From assembly GCA_946800325.1 (NCBI GenBank), contig OX326960.1, positions 37,105,629 through 37,169,628 on the forward strand: DNA of 64,000 bases. The letters are read 5' to 3'. The number at the start of each line of letters is the position of its first letter. The stretch's first letter is position 1. This DNA is from Luzula sylvatica. Its lineage: Eukaryota > Streptophyta > Magnoliopsida > Poales > Juncaceae. Position numbers and translations under genes: made by a program. Of this stretch, positions 17,865 through 29,632 are shown one piece after another. Under the pieces are notes generated by a model. That model saw nothing but the letters and a program-made list of their open reading frames with translations. It ran no database searches and had not been told where the DNA came from.

Positions 17865-19440
17865 TAATCCCTTAGCTAATCCCTGTTAAAACTTAAATCC
17901 TAGTTTGAAATTCAATGTGTGTGTGTGCAAACAAGAACATTTTACAGATAACTCCAAAAAGTCATTTTCCTCTAAAAAAATACAATTAATAAATACCGTC
18001 TTCTATATTCTGGTGATTTTTCAAATTCAATCTGGCAGTTTATTCAACAAGATATTAAAATTAAATCCTATTATTGTTGTACTTGTCACATTGCAATACA
18101 GCATATGGATTTGATTAGGTCCTTATATCTTATCTAATTTTAAATTGAACAGATTAGATGGAGACACGCTGTCTGAATAATTTAAGATACGATTCAAGAT
18201 ATATATTATATGTACGGGAAGTTTGGTAACAATTAATATACGAATAAACGAACATACGACTTAAGTTAACCCCTACAACTATATTTTGAAAAAGAGTAGT
18301 GATGTATATCTCCGGAACTATTGCTCAAAAAACTGGATGTCGTGAATATGATTTAACACATTAAGATATTAAATCATGAATTAAAATATAAATTATTAAG
18401 ACGTTAAATTATATTTACCTCATTAAATTTTTTTGAAAAAGAATTGAAGATATGTTCAACATTTTTCTTTGAAATAGTCAGGCGAAATTTCACCTATTAG
18501 ATCATCACAACCAAAATAATATTTTTATAAGTGATAAAGTATGATAGATTTTACTAAATAAAAAAATATTTTTGGAATTTATTTATCAAATTACTTTAAT
18601 CAAAGACAAAAAAAGAAGAAAAAAGAGAGGCAAAATACCTTTTAGCAAATAACAAATACAAAAAAATCATTTATTTTAGCTCTATTTTTCTTACTCTTCT
18701 CTGAAAAAAATATATTTTGTAAATAAATTACCAAAAATTAACTAGTAAACCATTGCATGCATTTCAAAAATTTCTCAAAATCCAATAAAAATATTATTTT
18801 TGGGATTAATTTTCTTACGAGAATTGGTCACTATAAATGTTCTTTCGAAGAATGTATTTATCATCGAATGGTAAAGTATGTATAGAAGTAGAAAAATAAA
18901 TCTACCAATTATATATAGATTAAAATTAGAAATCTGAAAAATCAGTTTTTATTCGAAGTATTAAAAAATAGGGTTTAAAAAAATACTTAGCAAAAAAAAT
19001 TGGTCGACACAATCAATTAAAATAAGAGCACTTAGCACGAGGAAATAAAAAATAAGAAAGAATGTACTACAAATTGGACAATTTAAATTGTTCAAAAAAT
19101 TGATCTCATAAATTCGGATCTATATGCTCAGGAATCTTGTCTCCCCAAACCTAAACTGAGATCTCTATATAATAAAAAGTCTCGATATTAGTCCAAAATT
19201 TTAATTTTCTATGTCTACCAAACAAGAAGAATTTTTCTGATACTGTTTCCACTTTGAAGAGTTGTCTCAAATTAATGGTCTAGCAGGTTTCATTCATGTC
19301 TATCACCTTCCTAGTTGCTTCCTAACCCGAATATGTAATTTTTTTATATATACTGGAGTACTTTACTTAGCTGCAAGGACGGAACTGGGGGCGGGGTTGT
19401 TTTGCGCTGGGCACATCAACTAAATATAATTTAGATGATT
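17865..19440. other. AT-rich intergenic region
   Basis: No gene or bounded element was seen. The ORF-like stretch 17905-18114 has no family signature and is not annotated. Confidence 0.6.
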
Positions 19441-19449
19441 GTTATTAAG

Positions 19450-19482
<33 letters not shown>
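19450..19482. repeat. (TAA)n microsatellite
   Basis: About eleven uninterrupted TAA units. Confidence 0.95.
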
Positions 19483-19689
19483 TACCCATGCATTTTATTT
19501 TGTATCTATTTTGACCCTCCTCAAATAGTTATTCATGATTATAGATCATTATATTTTGTGACGTAGTTTTATCTTATTTATTAATATTATATTTGATGAT
19601 TTAAGATATTTATTTTGTATTACAATTTGTAGTCGTTTGTAAGTATTAATTTGAATCCTTAAATGTGGTGATGTGATTTGATCTCAATT

Positions 19690-20960
19690 ATTAAAAAAAA
19701 AATTTAGATTTTTTGAAGATTATATTTTATGTAGTCATTTTATGTGTTATTATTTTACACCATATTTTAAACATTCTTAAAAATTCACACCATCCTATAT
19801 TAATGACATGGACTATTAATATTAGTTAGGTTCACATTAGACTAAATATATTCAATTATTTAACATTTAACATAAAATTACATGATCAAATGTGAATGCA
19901 ATAGAAGATGAAAAATTTATATGAAATACTTATAACTTAACATGTAATATTATAAAACATACAACATATATTATTAGTATTATTTTTAGAAATTTAATTT
20001 TAAAAATGAGGGATTTACATATTTACCCTTTATTAAACTTAAAATTACATATTTACCCTTCTTAAAATTAAAATATCATATTTACCCTTTCATAAATCTA
20101 AAATATCATATTTGCCCAAAAATTAAAAACCATCCAATTTCTCCGTTAAATTTAACAATCAACATTTAAAATTACTATTTTACCCTTTGCATATTTACCC
20201 TTATAAAATTCCAAAATATCATATTTATCCCTTTAAAAATAAAAATATCATATTTATTCTCTCAATAATAAAAATAACATATGTACCCTTACTCACTCGA
20301 CAAGAAAAAACCACGCTCTACAATTTGATAGTATTTTTAGTTATGATTATATTTTTGCAATGAAGATATATTTTTTACATTTTTGTTTTTATCATTTGAA
20401 ATTGGTAGAATGATTATCTTTTGGAATTTTATTCATGTATTTTTTTGTGTTTATATTGTTATATATGAGATTACATTGTTATATTATTTGAGTAAATATG
20501 ATATTTTTATTTTTAAAAAAGTAAATATGATATTTTGGATTTTTAGAAGGGTAAATATGTAAAGGGTAAATAGTTGACCGTTAGTTTTAACGGAACAATT
20601 GGATGGATTTTAATTTTTGGGTAAATATGATATTTTAGATTTATGAAAGGGTAAATATGATATTTTAATTTTAAGAAGGATAAATATGTAATTTTAAGTT
20701 TAAGAAAGGGTAAATATGTAAATCCCCTTTTAAAAATTCATCAAATACCGTTTTTCATAATTTGAATTTTTAAAGATATCATGTAATAAAATATCATGCA
20801 AAAAAAAAATACGCATTTACATAATAGAATTTAATTTAAGTATTTTATTTACGTAATTATTATTATTTATTTATTTTTTAAAAAATATAATTATAAGAAT
20901 TCCACATAATGCTACGTAGATTATATTTGTATTTTTAACCAAACAAATTTAATATTAACT
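19690..20960 (+). mobile_element. Second Helitron-like copy, split by a Mutator-like MITE
   Basis: The parts at 19690-20007 and about 20738-20960 align in order with 12520-13230 in the Helitron. Shared landmarks include a TTACACCATATTTT-like block, a GTTAGGTTCA block, an ACATGATCAA block, and TTATATTTGTATTTTTA. The MITE at 20008-20727 lies between them. Neither Helitron terminus was identified for this copy. Confidence 0.6.
20008..20727. mobile_element. Mutator-like MITE, 720 bp, with 10-bp flanking duplication
   Basis: Long inverted arms carry repeated TTTACCC/GGGTAAA units: GGGATTTACATATTTACC at the left and the reverse complement at the right. The element is flanked on both sides by TTTTAAAAAT (19998-20007 and 20728-20737). 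Duplication length, AT-palindromic target and long TIRs fit a Mutator-like element. The interior has no coding sequence. Confidence 0.88.
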
Positions 20961-21476
20961 TTTTAAAAAACTAATATAATTAGGAAAATAGTTTATCCAT
21001 CTAAATGACTCTTAAACTTATAAACACTTATCAAATAGTATTGTTATTTCAAAAAATGTAAATTAAAAAAATTGGTTTGATATAAAATAATTTGCGTTTA
21101 TGTTTATTTTAAATTTTAAATTTAATCTTGAGCCTTATCTTGAACTCCTCGTGCCGTGCCTATCTTTGAGTCCTCATCACTGTCTTCCCAAGTAGGTGCC
21201 CGTGGCCGTATGTCTTGTACTTATCCAAGCCATATTTCTTTGAACTCCTCCTAACAAAACCTTTGAGCAGTGACATCAATAGGACCATAAACTGAAGTCT
21301 CCCCTGGGTGCCTCACTTATTTTCTCCAAACTAATCTGAGCAAAATGAAAACAATCAATACAAAAATATTAGTACTACGTAAATAATGATTTGTTATTAC
21401 ATATGTCGTATGATTAATTATTTTTATAATTAATATTGTATGAAATATTGTGAACAATGATATAATATTTGTTATG
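20961..21476. other. AT-rich region with a possible gene fragment
   Basis: Around 21120-21330 the base composition rises and a minus-strand frame reads RPRAPTWEDSDEDSK, interrupted by stops. It resembles a captured coding fragment but cannot be assigned to a family. The rest is AT-rich and featureless. Confidence 0.3.
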
Positions 21477-21487
21477 TTTTTCGTAAA

Positions 21488-21718
21488 TTTTTTTTTTTTT
21501 TTGAGTAAATTCGGAGAGGGCTCAAAGTCCCCCTTCCAAACACAATCTCCTTTTTTTATTTTTTATTTTTATTACAAACTCGTAGGCCACACACTCTATT
21601 CACTCATTTAACATTTAATCTATAATTTATAATCCAGTGTCCCCGTCGGGAATCGAACCTCACACCTCTCGCTCCCTAGCCAAGAGGTGTGACCAACTAG
21701 GCTAACTCTAGTTGGCTG
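21488..21718 (-). mobile_element. tRNA-derived SINE, 231 bp, perfect 11-bp TSD
   Basis: Read on the minus strand, the head contains box A TAGCCTAGTTGG (21693-21704) and box B GGTTCGATTCC (21649-21659), the internal RNA polymerase III promoter of tRNA-derived SINEs. A body of about 150 bp follows and ends in an A tail (21488-21501). The flanks are a perfect duplication TTTTTCGTAAA (21477-21487 and 21719-21729). All features of a full-length SINE are present. Confidence 0.9.
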
Positions 21719-21729
21719 TTTTTCGTAAA

Positions 21730-22459
21730 ATTATATTATATATTATATATTATTATATGATGACACTGATATAAATATTATTATTTGATTTAATTTTGTT
21801 GTTGTTGTTGTTATCATAACCTAAAATAATTATAATAAAACATATGAATATAATAAATAAGTGAGTTCATCTAAATTTTGGGCAGACAAAATTTAATAGT
21901 GGGCTTTCAGCATAATTATGACCCAAATGTTTTGTTTACAGGGGAGCACATAAATTATGTGTTGATATTATTATTTAGCGAAAATAAAACTACATTTCTC
22001 TTACACATAGCCCACGCCCTATATTTGGCCCACATGAACAGAAGGAAAAGAAATCACAATCGAGCCGCTAAAATTGAGGAGAATAGGCCTCGTAAATCAT
22101 AGTAATGATTCTAATGAATGATGGATACTCTTGTCACAAATTTGACAAAATTATGATTGATATATGCGTATCTATCGTTATTTCATAAATTACATATTGA
22201 CCATCATTAGAAATGAGGAGTTCCGACAAAAAAAAACAGACATCATCACAATCAAAAGAAAAAGGAGAAGTCCGGCAAAAAAAAGGCAGACTCACAACCA
22301 ACATGAGAAGACGGCGATCGGCATAAAAGAGACACCGTGGCCAAGAGAATAGAACGACGGACTGAATGTGGGCAAGGATGACATTGACCAAAACTGGAAA
22401 AGATCGCCATGTACATATGACATATTTGGTGTACTGTGTAGATTGCGAGGTACGCATCA
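21730..22459. other. AT-rich intergenic region
   Basis: Nothing recognisable. Several short overlapping frames at 22134-22512 have no family signature. Confidence 0.6.
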
Positions 22460-22700
22460 GTAGAGATGTCAACGGGACGGGCCGAATACCGATAAGTCTC
22501 CTCCAAATTCATACCCGTACCGAAATCATCACATATAATTTTTACCTCTCATATCCGAAAAATCCGTACCTGTTACCTATAAAAATTCAAAATTTAGTAA
22601 AATTATCGAAATTTCGAGATGGTTCAAATCTAAAAAAATTCGCAATTGAAAATCGGGTACGGGTTCGGGTACCTAACAAGTATGCGTACAGGTAAAATTT
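22460..22700. mobile_element. hAT-MITE-like fragment
   Basis: It starts GAGATGTCAACGGGACGGG, continues with ACCCGTACC-type motifs, and ends in CGGGTACGGGTTCGGGTACC. This is the general plan of the MITE at 14222 but with different sequence. Ends and TSD were not found. Confidence 0.4.
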
Positions 22701-23485
22701 GAAAATTTGAAATTTATGGTTTGTTCAACAACGTGGAATAATCATGAAATAGTGAAAATGATTTTGTTTTGACAAACAAATAATAGAAGAAAATGAAATC
22801 ACCATATTGTAGGAGGAAAGTGAAAGAATTGAAGAAAATGAAATATATGATTTTTTCTCTTTCCTTATTTCTCACTTTCAAATAAAAAATTATTAATTTA
22901 GTTATATCTTAATACTTTTTCACTATTTAATTTCGCCGGACATCTTTGATATAAAATTAAAGAAAAATAGAAGACACCTTTGCTCCATTTCGATGGAAAG
23001 AATGCGCGGTACGAAAGGACAATTATATCAACATAAAAACTTTATACAATTGGCTTCAATCACAACTAATAATATTCACTACACAACATAATAAATAACA
23101 GAACACTCCAAACAAAAACAAAGATCGTAACCTTTCCTAAAAACATTAATATATATGTTTTACCCTACTTGTACACTGAATATAAATAAAACTCGTGTCC
23201 TTATGAATAAATATGAACTTAAAATTCAGTTCTCCCAAAAAACTTAATATAAATAAATTGATAGATTTGCATATTAACTTCAAATATATTTTTTTTCTTT
23301 AAAGTTTAATTAAATGAATAATGGTTAAATATATAAAATGCAAGAAAAATATCAATAAAGTTGATTAATTCAATTGGCAAGAATCTTGCTCTACATTAAA
23401 GAAGCTCAATATATATACAATCTCTAAAAAACATAGACATTAAATACTTTAAAAAAAGATAGGGAAAAATTAAAATCTTTCATAT
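22701..23485. other. AT-rich intergenic region
   Basis: No gene or bounded element was recognised up to the LINE target-site duplication. Confidence 0.6.
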
Positions 23486-23499
23486 GATAATCTATATAC

Positions 23500-26362
23500 G
23501 AGAGAGAAGGTCCCCATAAAGGACGATTTTGAGGCGAAAAGGGAGATTCTCAGGGGCATACATGACGAGCGGGTTTTCGATCACTTTAAATTTGATATAT
23601 CGTTGTATGTGAAAACCGATTCGATCAACAAGTTTGGAATTAATGTGTATAGTGAAAATATGAAAGTTCGTTCCACGAGGAGTATATGCGTCGAATAATG
23701 AATCAAAACGAGCCAGAAAAAGCCAGAAACTTTTCCAGAAAGTTGTCCGTTACAACGGAATTTATGTCCGTTATAACGGACTGGAATGAAAATTCGGATG
23801 TGTAGAGTAATATGGAAGTCCGTTACAACGGAAGAATGTCCGTTACAACGAAATAACATGTCTGTCACAACGGACTTGAGTAGCGTTATAACGTATTGGT
23901 GAATCCGTTACAACGGAACTTAATTGCGTTATGACAGACTATGTGTTGAACCTCGTCAGGGAATTCCACACTGGTCCGTTATAACGGAGGACAATGTGTG
24001 TTACAACGGAATTGTAACGAACTGAATAAGAAAGGACCAACCGTCTAGTCCGTTATAACGGAATAGTTTCTGTTTTGTTTCTTGTTTATTTTGTTTGGGG
24101 TTTGAATTGAGACTTGATCAGATTTTGTTTAATATCTTAATTAAGGACTAAAATGCAAGTAAAAAGAGAACAAAAAAGAACAAAAATATCACACAAAGAG
24201 AGCAAAAGATCGAATGCAAGAAACAAGATTTAGAACAAGAACTAGATTCAACACGGTTTTTTAACACAACCTCAAACTATCATCCAACATACAAGAAATT
24301 CAAGATAGAAAAGAATACACCTAGATCAAGTCAAGAAAGCATCAACGCGTCAAGAAGAGCCCCTTATCCTCGCCTAGTGTGGTCGCTCGATGCTCGAACC
24401 GCTAGAAAGCTAGGACGATACGAGCGCTTCTCGCTCGAAGTAATCGCCTCTCCCGGATGAAGAAACACAACCACGAACCAATCAAAGAGGAGAGGTTTAC
24501 CGGATGAAGAAAGCTCCGAGTCTGGTAATGAAGAAAGCTCCACTCTCAACCCCGAAGGTCCCGGATGAGGAAAACTCCGAGTCCGGTTGTGATTGAGAAC
24601 CTTCTACGACTTCCTCCGATTAGGCCGCTTCGCCGGATGAAGAAAGCTCCGAGTCCGACGATGGAGAAAGCTCCGTGGACCCAATTGGTGTGCTCACATC
24701 AAGGGGGAACAAGTTCCCTAAACTTGGCAAGCAATCACCCGAGAATTCGAGTAAATCTTGAACGGTTCTTGAAGTTCTTGACGGTTCTTGGAGGTGCTTG
24801 AGCCGAGAAGAGAGAAGAGAGGGGAGGGGAGAAGAGTTTCTACCCGTGGGCTTTGGGGTCTTATTTATAGTGCCCTTGGGGCTTTCTCATTGACCAAGAG
24901 ATGGGTGAGAGGATTGAGGGTAGTTGGGGTGGTAGGTGTGGTAATTGGGAGCTGTAGTGTGGCAAATGTGTGAGTGGATTTCGAGTAGAGTTTGGTGTAA
25001 TTATCTTATGTTAATGATTATTTGTCTTCTCCTTCATACATGTACCGAAATGGTCGGTATGATATATCAATTTTATCGGCGCGAGGAGACGAAGGCAACT
25101 ACACTCTTGGATTTGCAAGAATTTCCCCTTAAAAACCTGTAATTATCAATAAAACACACTTAGTGAAGAAATATTGTTGTTATCTCAAATATGAACAATT
25201 ATATATATAAAGTTGTGATTCAAAAGGGCTAAAATGTCCAAATTAGATATCAAAAATGTGTTTTATTTTTTTCTTATCAATACAATATGAGATATCAAAA
25301 GGTTGTGGATCATGAGGGCTGGACCCGTTTCGTAAAGAATCCGAATCCAAAACCCAATATGTCCATTCCTTTTACTCCTTTTAGACCAAGATACAAAGCT
25401 CAATTCCATCACTCCCACTTTTCGGCTGCAAACCGACAAGGTGAATTGGTGAATTGGCATAGAGTATGTTTATAAAAAAAACATGGGGGGTTGGGAATGT
25501 TAAATTTAGATAGCCATAATCAAGTTTTGATGTTAAAATGATTATTCAAAATTGATTTCGACGAGGACTCTCAATGGTCAACTACCCTAGAGTCCCTTTA
25601 TAATGTTCACACCGCCAACGACATCGCTGGAATAGCCAATAACTTAGCATCGTATTTCATGAAAGATTTACAAAAACTATTGCCGCTTTATAATTCTCTT
25701 AAAGGATTACTCTTACAACCAACTATCGTGAATCAAATGAGTAACCTGAGGTTTCAAACCCCTAAATACGAAACACACAAAATATACTCCTATATTATGC
25801 ATCCGGGAGTGGAATGTGAATGGACACCGAAGCTATTAAAGATTAAGGCACCTCTAAAGACGCGCATTTTCGGTTGGTTGGTGCTAAATAATAGGGTCCT
25901 AACCGGAGAAATCCTTGCAAAGAGGGGGTGGCCCCATGATCCGCTTTGGGTGCTTTGTGCCGAAACGTTAGAAACCACCAAGCATCTTTTTTTGGAGTGC
26001 CCTTTTACAAGAGAGCTATGGCGACAAATCGAGCCGCGTGTTAGCTTTCGGTCCGAGTCGTTAACTTCGTTTTGGTGGGACTTTCATAAAGGACGGTTAG
26101 GGGCGGAGGTGAAAAATTGGGATGTTAAATGGCTAGCTACGATATGGAGAACTCACATTTAAAGAAATTGCTAGAATCAATAGAGTAAATGAGGTGAAAG
26201 AGGGCCTTGATGTAATAAGGGTCGGAGAGCGGAAATTTCTAAATTTCTTCTTTCTTTCAACTATCATTTTTGTAAATACGGGAGCTTTGTATTTTTTCTT
26301 TGCTTAATACAAAATAGATTGGATCGAGCGCGTATCGCGCTTGACTTTCTCTTAAAAAAAAA
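23500..26362 (+). mobile_element. 5'-truncated LINE with 14-bp TSD, split by a solo LTR
   Basis: The element is bracketed by the perfect 14-bp duplication GATAATCTATATAC (23486-23499 and 26363-26376) and ends in an A tail (26354-26362). Removing the solo LTR and its 5-bp duplicate leaves about 1.14 kb. Coding remains at about 25440-26160 read as the C-terminal part of plant LINE ORF2: GMLNLDSHNQVLMLK, IKAPLKTRIFGWL, then the zf-RVT pattern CAETLETTKHLFLEC, and KWLATIW. In-frame stops make it dead. A 14-bp duplication and an A tail are what target-primed reverse transcription leaves. Confidence 0.85.
23563..25279 (-). mobile_element. Solo LTR (family S), 1717 bp, TSD ATACA
   Basis: The sequence TGACGAGC ... 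CTTATCA is flanked by the perfect 5-bp duplication ATACA (23558-23562 and 25280-25284). It is homologous along its length, in inverse orientation, to the solo LTR at 40454-42097. With no internal region present, LTR-LTR recombination removed the rest. A minus-strand TATA motif lies around 24868-24876, and a cluster of about eleven TCCGTTAYAACGGA palindromes lies at 23750-24065. TGATGAGCGG-like termini and size suggest a Ty3 Tat/Athila relative, by inference only. Confidence 0.88.
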
Positions 26363-27030
26363 GATAATCTATATACAATTAGAAACCTCAAAATATAATG
26401 TGGTTATCTTTATAAAATGAAAATGATATTTCAGTTATTCAAATAAATATATAAAAAATGATTTTAATATAAATAATTGTTAAGTAGAATAACAACTTAT
26501 TTTATATCAATGTTAATTCGGACATGATTTAAATAAAAGTACGTAAAAACTTCTGTCGTGGATTAAGTCATCTAAAAAAATTACATATATCCCTAAAAAT
26601 AAAAAAATAGCTTGGATCCCCGTACAATGTATACAAAACTACCAGTTATGACATGCATAATGATAATCGATTAGTGATCATTTTTGTTTTAGTAGGTGTT
26701 TTTTTAATATATATTTGCATATCCCTTTAAACCAAATAATCACATATATAAGGAAATATATATCACATAATCATTTAAACCATTTGAGAGTATATCTTCT
26801 TACATTATATATATATTTTAAGTGATTGTATATTATAAAAATGTTGCTTATGTATTTCTTATAAAACAATGAGATTTTTTCCTATTTATTTTCAAAAGAA
26901 GTAATAACTATCATATAGCTAAATTTAGAGTGACATTGTAATTGTAACAAAGTATCATACATAATGTAATATTTTTTTTTAGAATTTGTTTAAATGAAAA
27001 ACAGTACAATAAAATAAAAAGTTACAAAAT

Positions 27031-27059
27031 TATGCCGAAGCGGAGCGAGATCCCACTAG
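27031..27059 (+). other. Helitron-like 3' terminus
   Basis: The sequence GCCGAAGCGGAGCGAGATCC is followed by CACTAG and T, the CTRR-T pattern with a G+C-rich but weak hairpin. The body upstream, as far as the LINE target site, is AT-rich and non-coding. A 5' end at TCTATATAC (26368) is conceivable, but those bases are also the LINE target-site duplication, so the start is left open. Confidence 0.4.
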
Positions 27060-27299
27060 TTATATATTAACTTGCGAAACTATCGTATAAGGTATGTTAT
27101 CACGACCAGTGACTTTATTACCTGCAAATCATGTTCAGTAAGACTTCAACAACAAAATAATGATTATTACAATTGCAATTATCGAAATCCAAACAACTTC
27201 CGTTTATGCTCAGTTGATACTACAAAATCTTCATGATTGAAGAAAGTTGTCCTGAGATGAGAGCCAGTTATTTGTTATCAGAGCAGTCGAGTCCGGCAA

Positions 27300-27690
27300 G
27301 AGTAGAGAAAAACCAACATTCTCCAGTTACGCCAACAAACCAGAAAAACAACATTCTCCAAGCTAGATCGCATCCTTATTTCACTACATTGGCTTTCGAG
27401 TCCATCAAATATCTCGGTTAAATCTTTGCCAGCTCTAACTTCAGACTACACATCCTTAAAATTACAATGCCAATCCATTAAAAACAAACCACACTCATTT
27501 AGATTCGAAGGATACTGGTTGAGGTATCATGAATATAATAAAATTGTTGCGGACAATTGGAATCTTGATGTCTCCACAACTAATTCCGTATATGAATATA
27601 CACTAAGACTAAACAATGCATTCGAGGATGTAAAGTTATGGAAAATCAAGGCACTGATGAAGATGAGATTTTTTGATTAACTAGCAATGC
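27300..27690 (+). pseudogene. LINE ORF2 fragment (endonuclease-RT linker)
   Basis: A plus-strand frame reads LTSDYTSLKL, then NKPHSFRFEGYWLRYHEY and VADNWNLDV. These match the plant LINE region just after the endonuclease domain, where the order is SDH..., then PFRFE..W, then V..SWN. It is short, isolated and lacks the RT core. Confidence 0.6.
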
Positions 27691-27863
27691 ATTCGAGGAT
27701 AATCTTCAAAACACATGTTTTACCACTTCACAACTTAAATGTTTGTAAAATCATTTATTATCAAGGAAAGTTAAATCAATTCATTTTCTCTTAATTAATC
27801 CTCTTTACAATCTTCTGTGCAAAACAATTCTATTAGCTACATTCTTCTATCTTAAGACCAAGG

Positions 27864-28427
27864 TGTTGGGATTTTTTGGATTTGATTGAATTGATTTACT
27901 CAAGTAGAAAGTATTTGTGGAGACTATAGTTTGGAGATGGTTATCATATTCAACAGTATATATGAACCAGTGAGAGATTGAGGCACGGAGGAGAGAGAAA
28001 ACAATAAACAGCACACATTGTGAGAATTCTGTGTGGATAATGATACACTTCACCAAAGACACACGGAAGATACACACTAAATTGACTAGATAAATAGATA
28101 TAAACACCAAAAGGTGCACACTCAATAATATATTGGATACAATATTTCGAGATAAGGGTGAGATTGTTTTCTACACTCCCCACTCTAATTTTTAACAGAA
28201 TTTTTTCTCTTTTTTTTTTTTTTTTTTCTAGAGATCTTCTCTCTCTAAAAACATATGATATGAGTTGCATTTATAGATCACATGCACCCTCGTAAATACA
28301 TCTCTTTGTTTATTCTAGATATTTCTATTATATTTAATAGACACCTATATTTCACATTCACACACAAATACATTGAATATTATACTGCCCAAATAATATT
28401 ATTAATTAAAAAACATTAATTTTAATA
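27864..28427 (-). repeat. TRIM 3' LTR
   Basis: This 564-bp LTR is about 90% identical by eye to the partner at 29085-29627. Differences include a short indel within the T-rich run. Confidence 0.88.
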
Positions 28428-28782
28428 CTCCCCCCTTAATGTTTTTTTCGTTATTTTTGTTGTTGTTGCTGTCGAGACCCCCCCATGATTTTTTCCGTCA
28501 CGCTCGCCTATTTTCTTTTTTTCTTTAAACTCGTTTTTTTTAATCGGTTTTTTTTTTCGAATCGTCCATTTTTTCGGATCATCTTTTTCGAATCATCTTT
28601 TTCCGAATCGTCCTCTTTCCGGATCGTTTTTTCGGATCGTTTTTTTTTCCGAATCGTCTCTTTTTTTCGTCATGTCCATACCATCGACAATTTCTTCTCC
28701 TTCTAATATTTTTCATAGACCATGCGAGATCAAAATAACTCTCGTGATAATTCTCCAAAAATTTGTATTTTTCTCCATCGAA

Positions 28783-29068
28783 ATTGAGTCGTGAAATTTG
28801 TGGGAACCCGAACACACCGTCTTGGGTTGTCGTGGCCTTCTCCTACTCCAAATTTCTACTAAACTTGATAAATCGAAAATGAATTGTGAAGTTCGTGGGA
28901 GCCCAAATACGTAACCTCCTTGGTTGTCTTGGTGATATGCTTCTTCGACTTCTACTAAACTCGATTAGTCGGAAATGAGTTGTGAAGTTCGTGGGAGCCC
29001 AAAATACATAATCTTCTTGGTTGTCTTGGTGATCTCCTTCTCCCACTTCTACTAAACTCGATAACCGT
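28783..29068. repeat. Three tandem units inside the TRIM
   Basis: About 95-bp units repeat around GTGAAGTTCGTGGGAGCCC (28886, 28981) with a more diverged first copy at 28788. Upstream (28540-28665) is a run of short TTTTTTCCGAATCGT-like repeats. Confidence 0.75.
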
Positions 29069-29084
29069 CGCTCTGATGCCAATT

Positions 29085-29627
29085 TGTTGGGATTTTTGGG
29101 GTTTGATTGGATTGATTTACTCAAGTAGAAAGTATTTGTGGAGACTATAGTTTGGAGATGGTTATCATATTCAATAGTATATATATGAACCAGTGAGAGA
29201 TTGAGGCACGGAGGAGAGAGAAAACAATAAACAGCACACACGTTGTGAGAATTGTGTGTGGATAATGATACACTTCACCAAAGACACACGGAAGATACAC
29301 ACTAAATTGACTAGATAAATAGATATAAACACCAAAAGGTGCACACTCAATAATATATGAATACAATATTTCGAGATAAGGATGAGATTGTTTTCTACAC
29401 TCCCCACTCTAATTTTTAACAGAATTTTTTTTTTTTTTTTTTTTTGAGATATTCTCTCTCTAAAAACATATGAGATGGGTTGCATGCCTCTCAAATACAT
29501 CTCTTTTTTTATTCTAAATACTTCTATTCTATTTAATATACACATATATCTCATATTCACACACAAATACATTGAATATTATAGTGTCCTAATAATATTA
29601 TTAATTAAAAAAATATTAATTTTAATA
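29085..29627 (-). repeat. TRIM 5' LTR
   Basis: This 543-bp LTR lies next to the primer-binding site at 29071-29083, which fixes the minus-strand orientation of the element. Confidence 0.88.
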
Positions 29628-29632
29628 CAAGG

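Larger units (their letters stand above)
27864..29627 (-). mobile_element. Complete TRIM-type LTR retrotransposon, 1764 bp, TSD CAAGG
   Basis: Two direct LTRs (27864-28427 and 29085-29627) enclose a 657-bp non-coding interior, and the whole is flanked by the perfect 5-bp duplication CAAGG (27859-27863 and 29628-29632). On the minus strand the 5' LTR is followed by a primer-binding site, TTGGCATCAGAGC (29071-29083), close to the initiator-Met tRNA complement. A purine tract AGGGGGGAG precedes the 3' LTR. With no gag or pol, it depends on other elements. LTR ends are TG...TA on the plus strand, not the usual TG...CA. Confidence 0.88.

Noticed and set aside
21649..21704. A tRNA gene on the minus strand
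   Set aside because: The boxes A and B are there but no cloverleaf follows. A tail and target duplication show a SINE.
26368..26380. TCTATATAC as the 5' terminus of a Helitron ending at 27059
   Set aside because: The same bases form the 14-bp target-site duplication of the LINE, which explains them without a Helitron end; left undecided.
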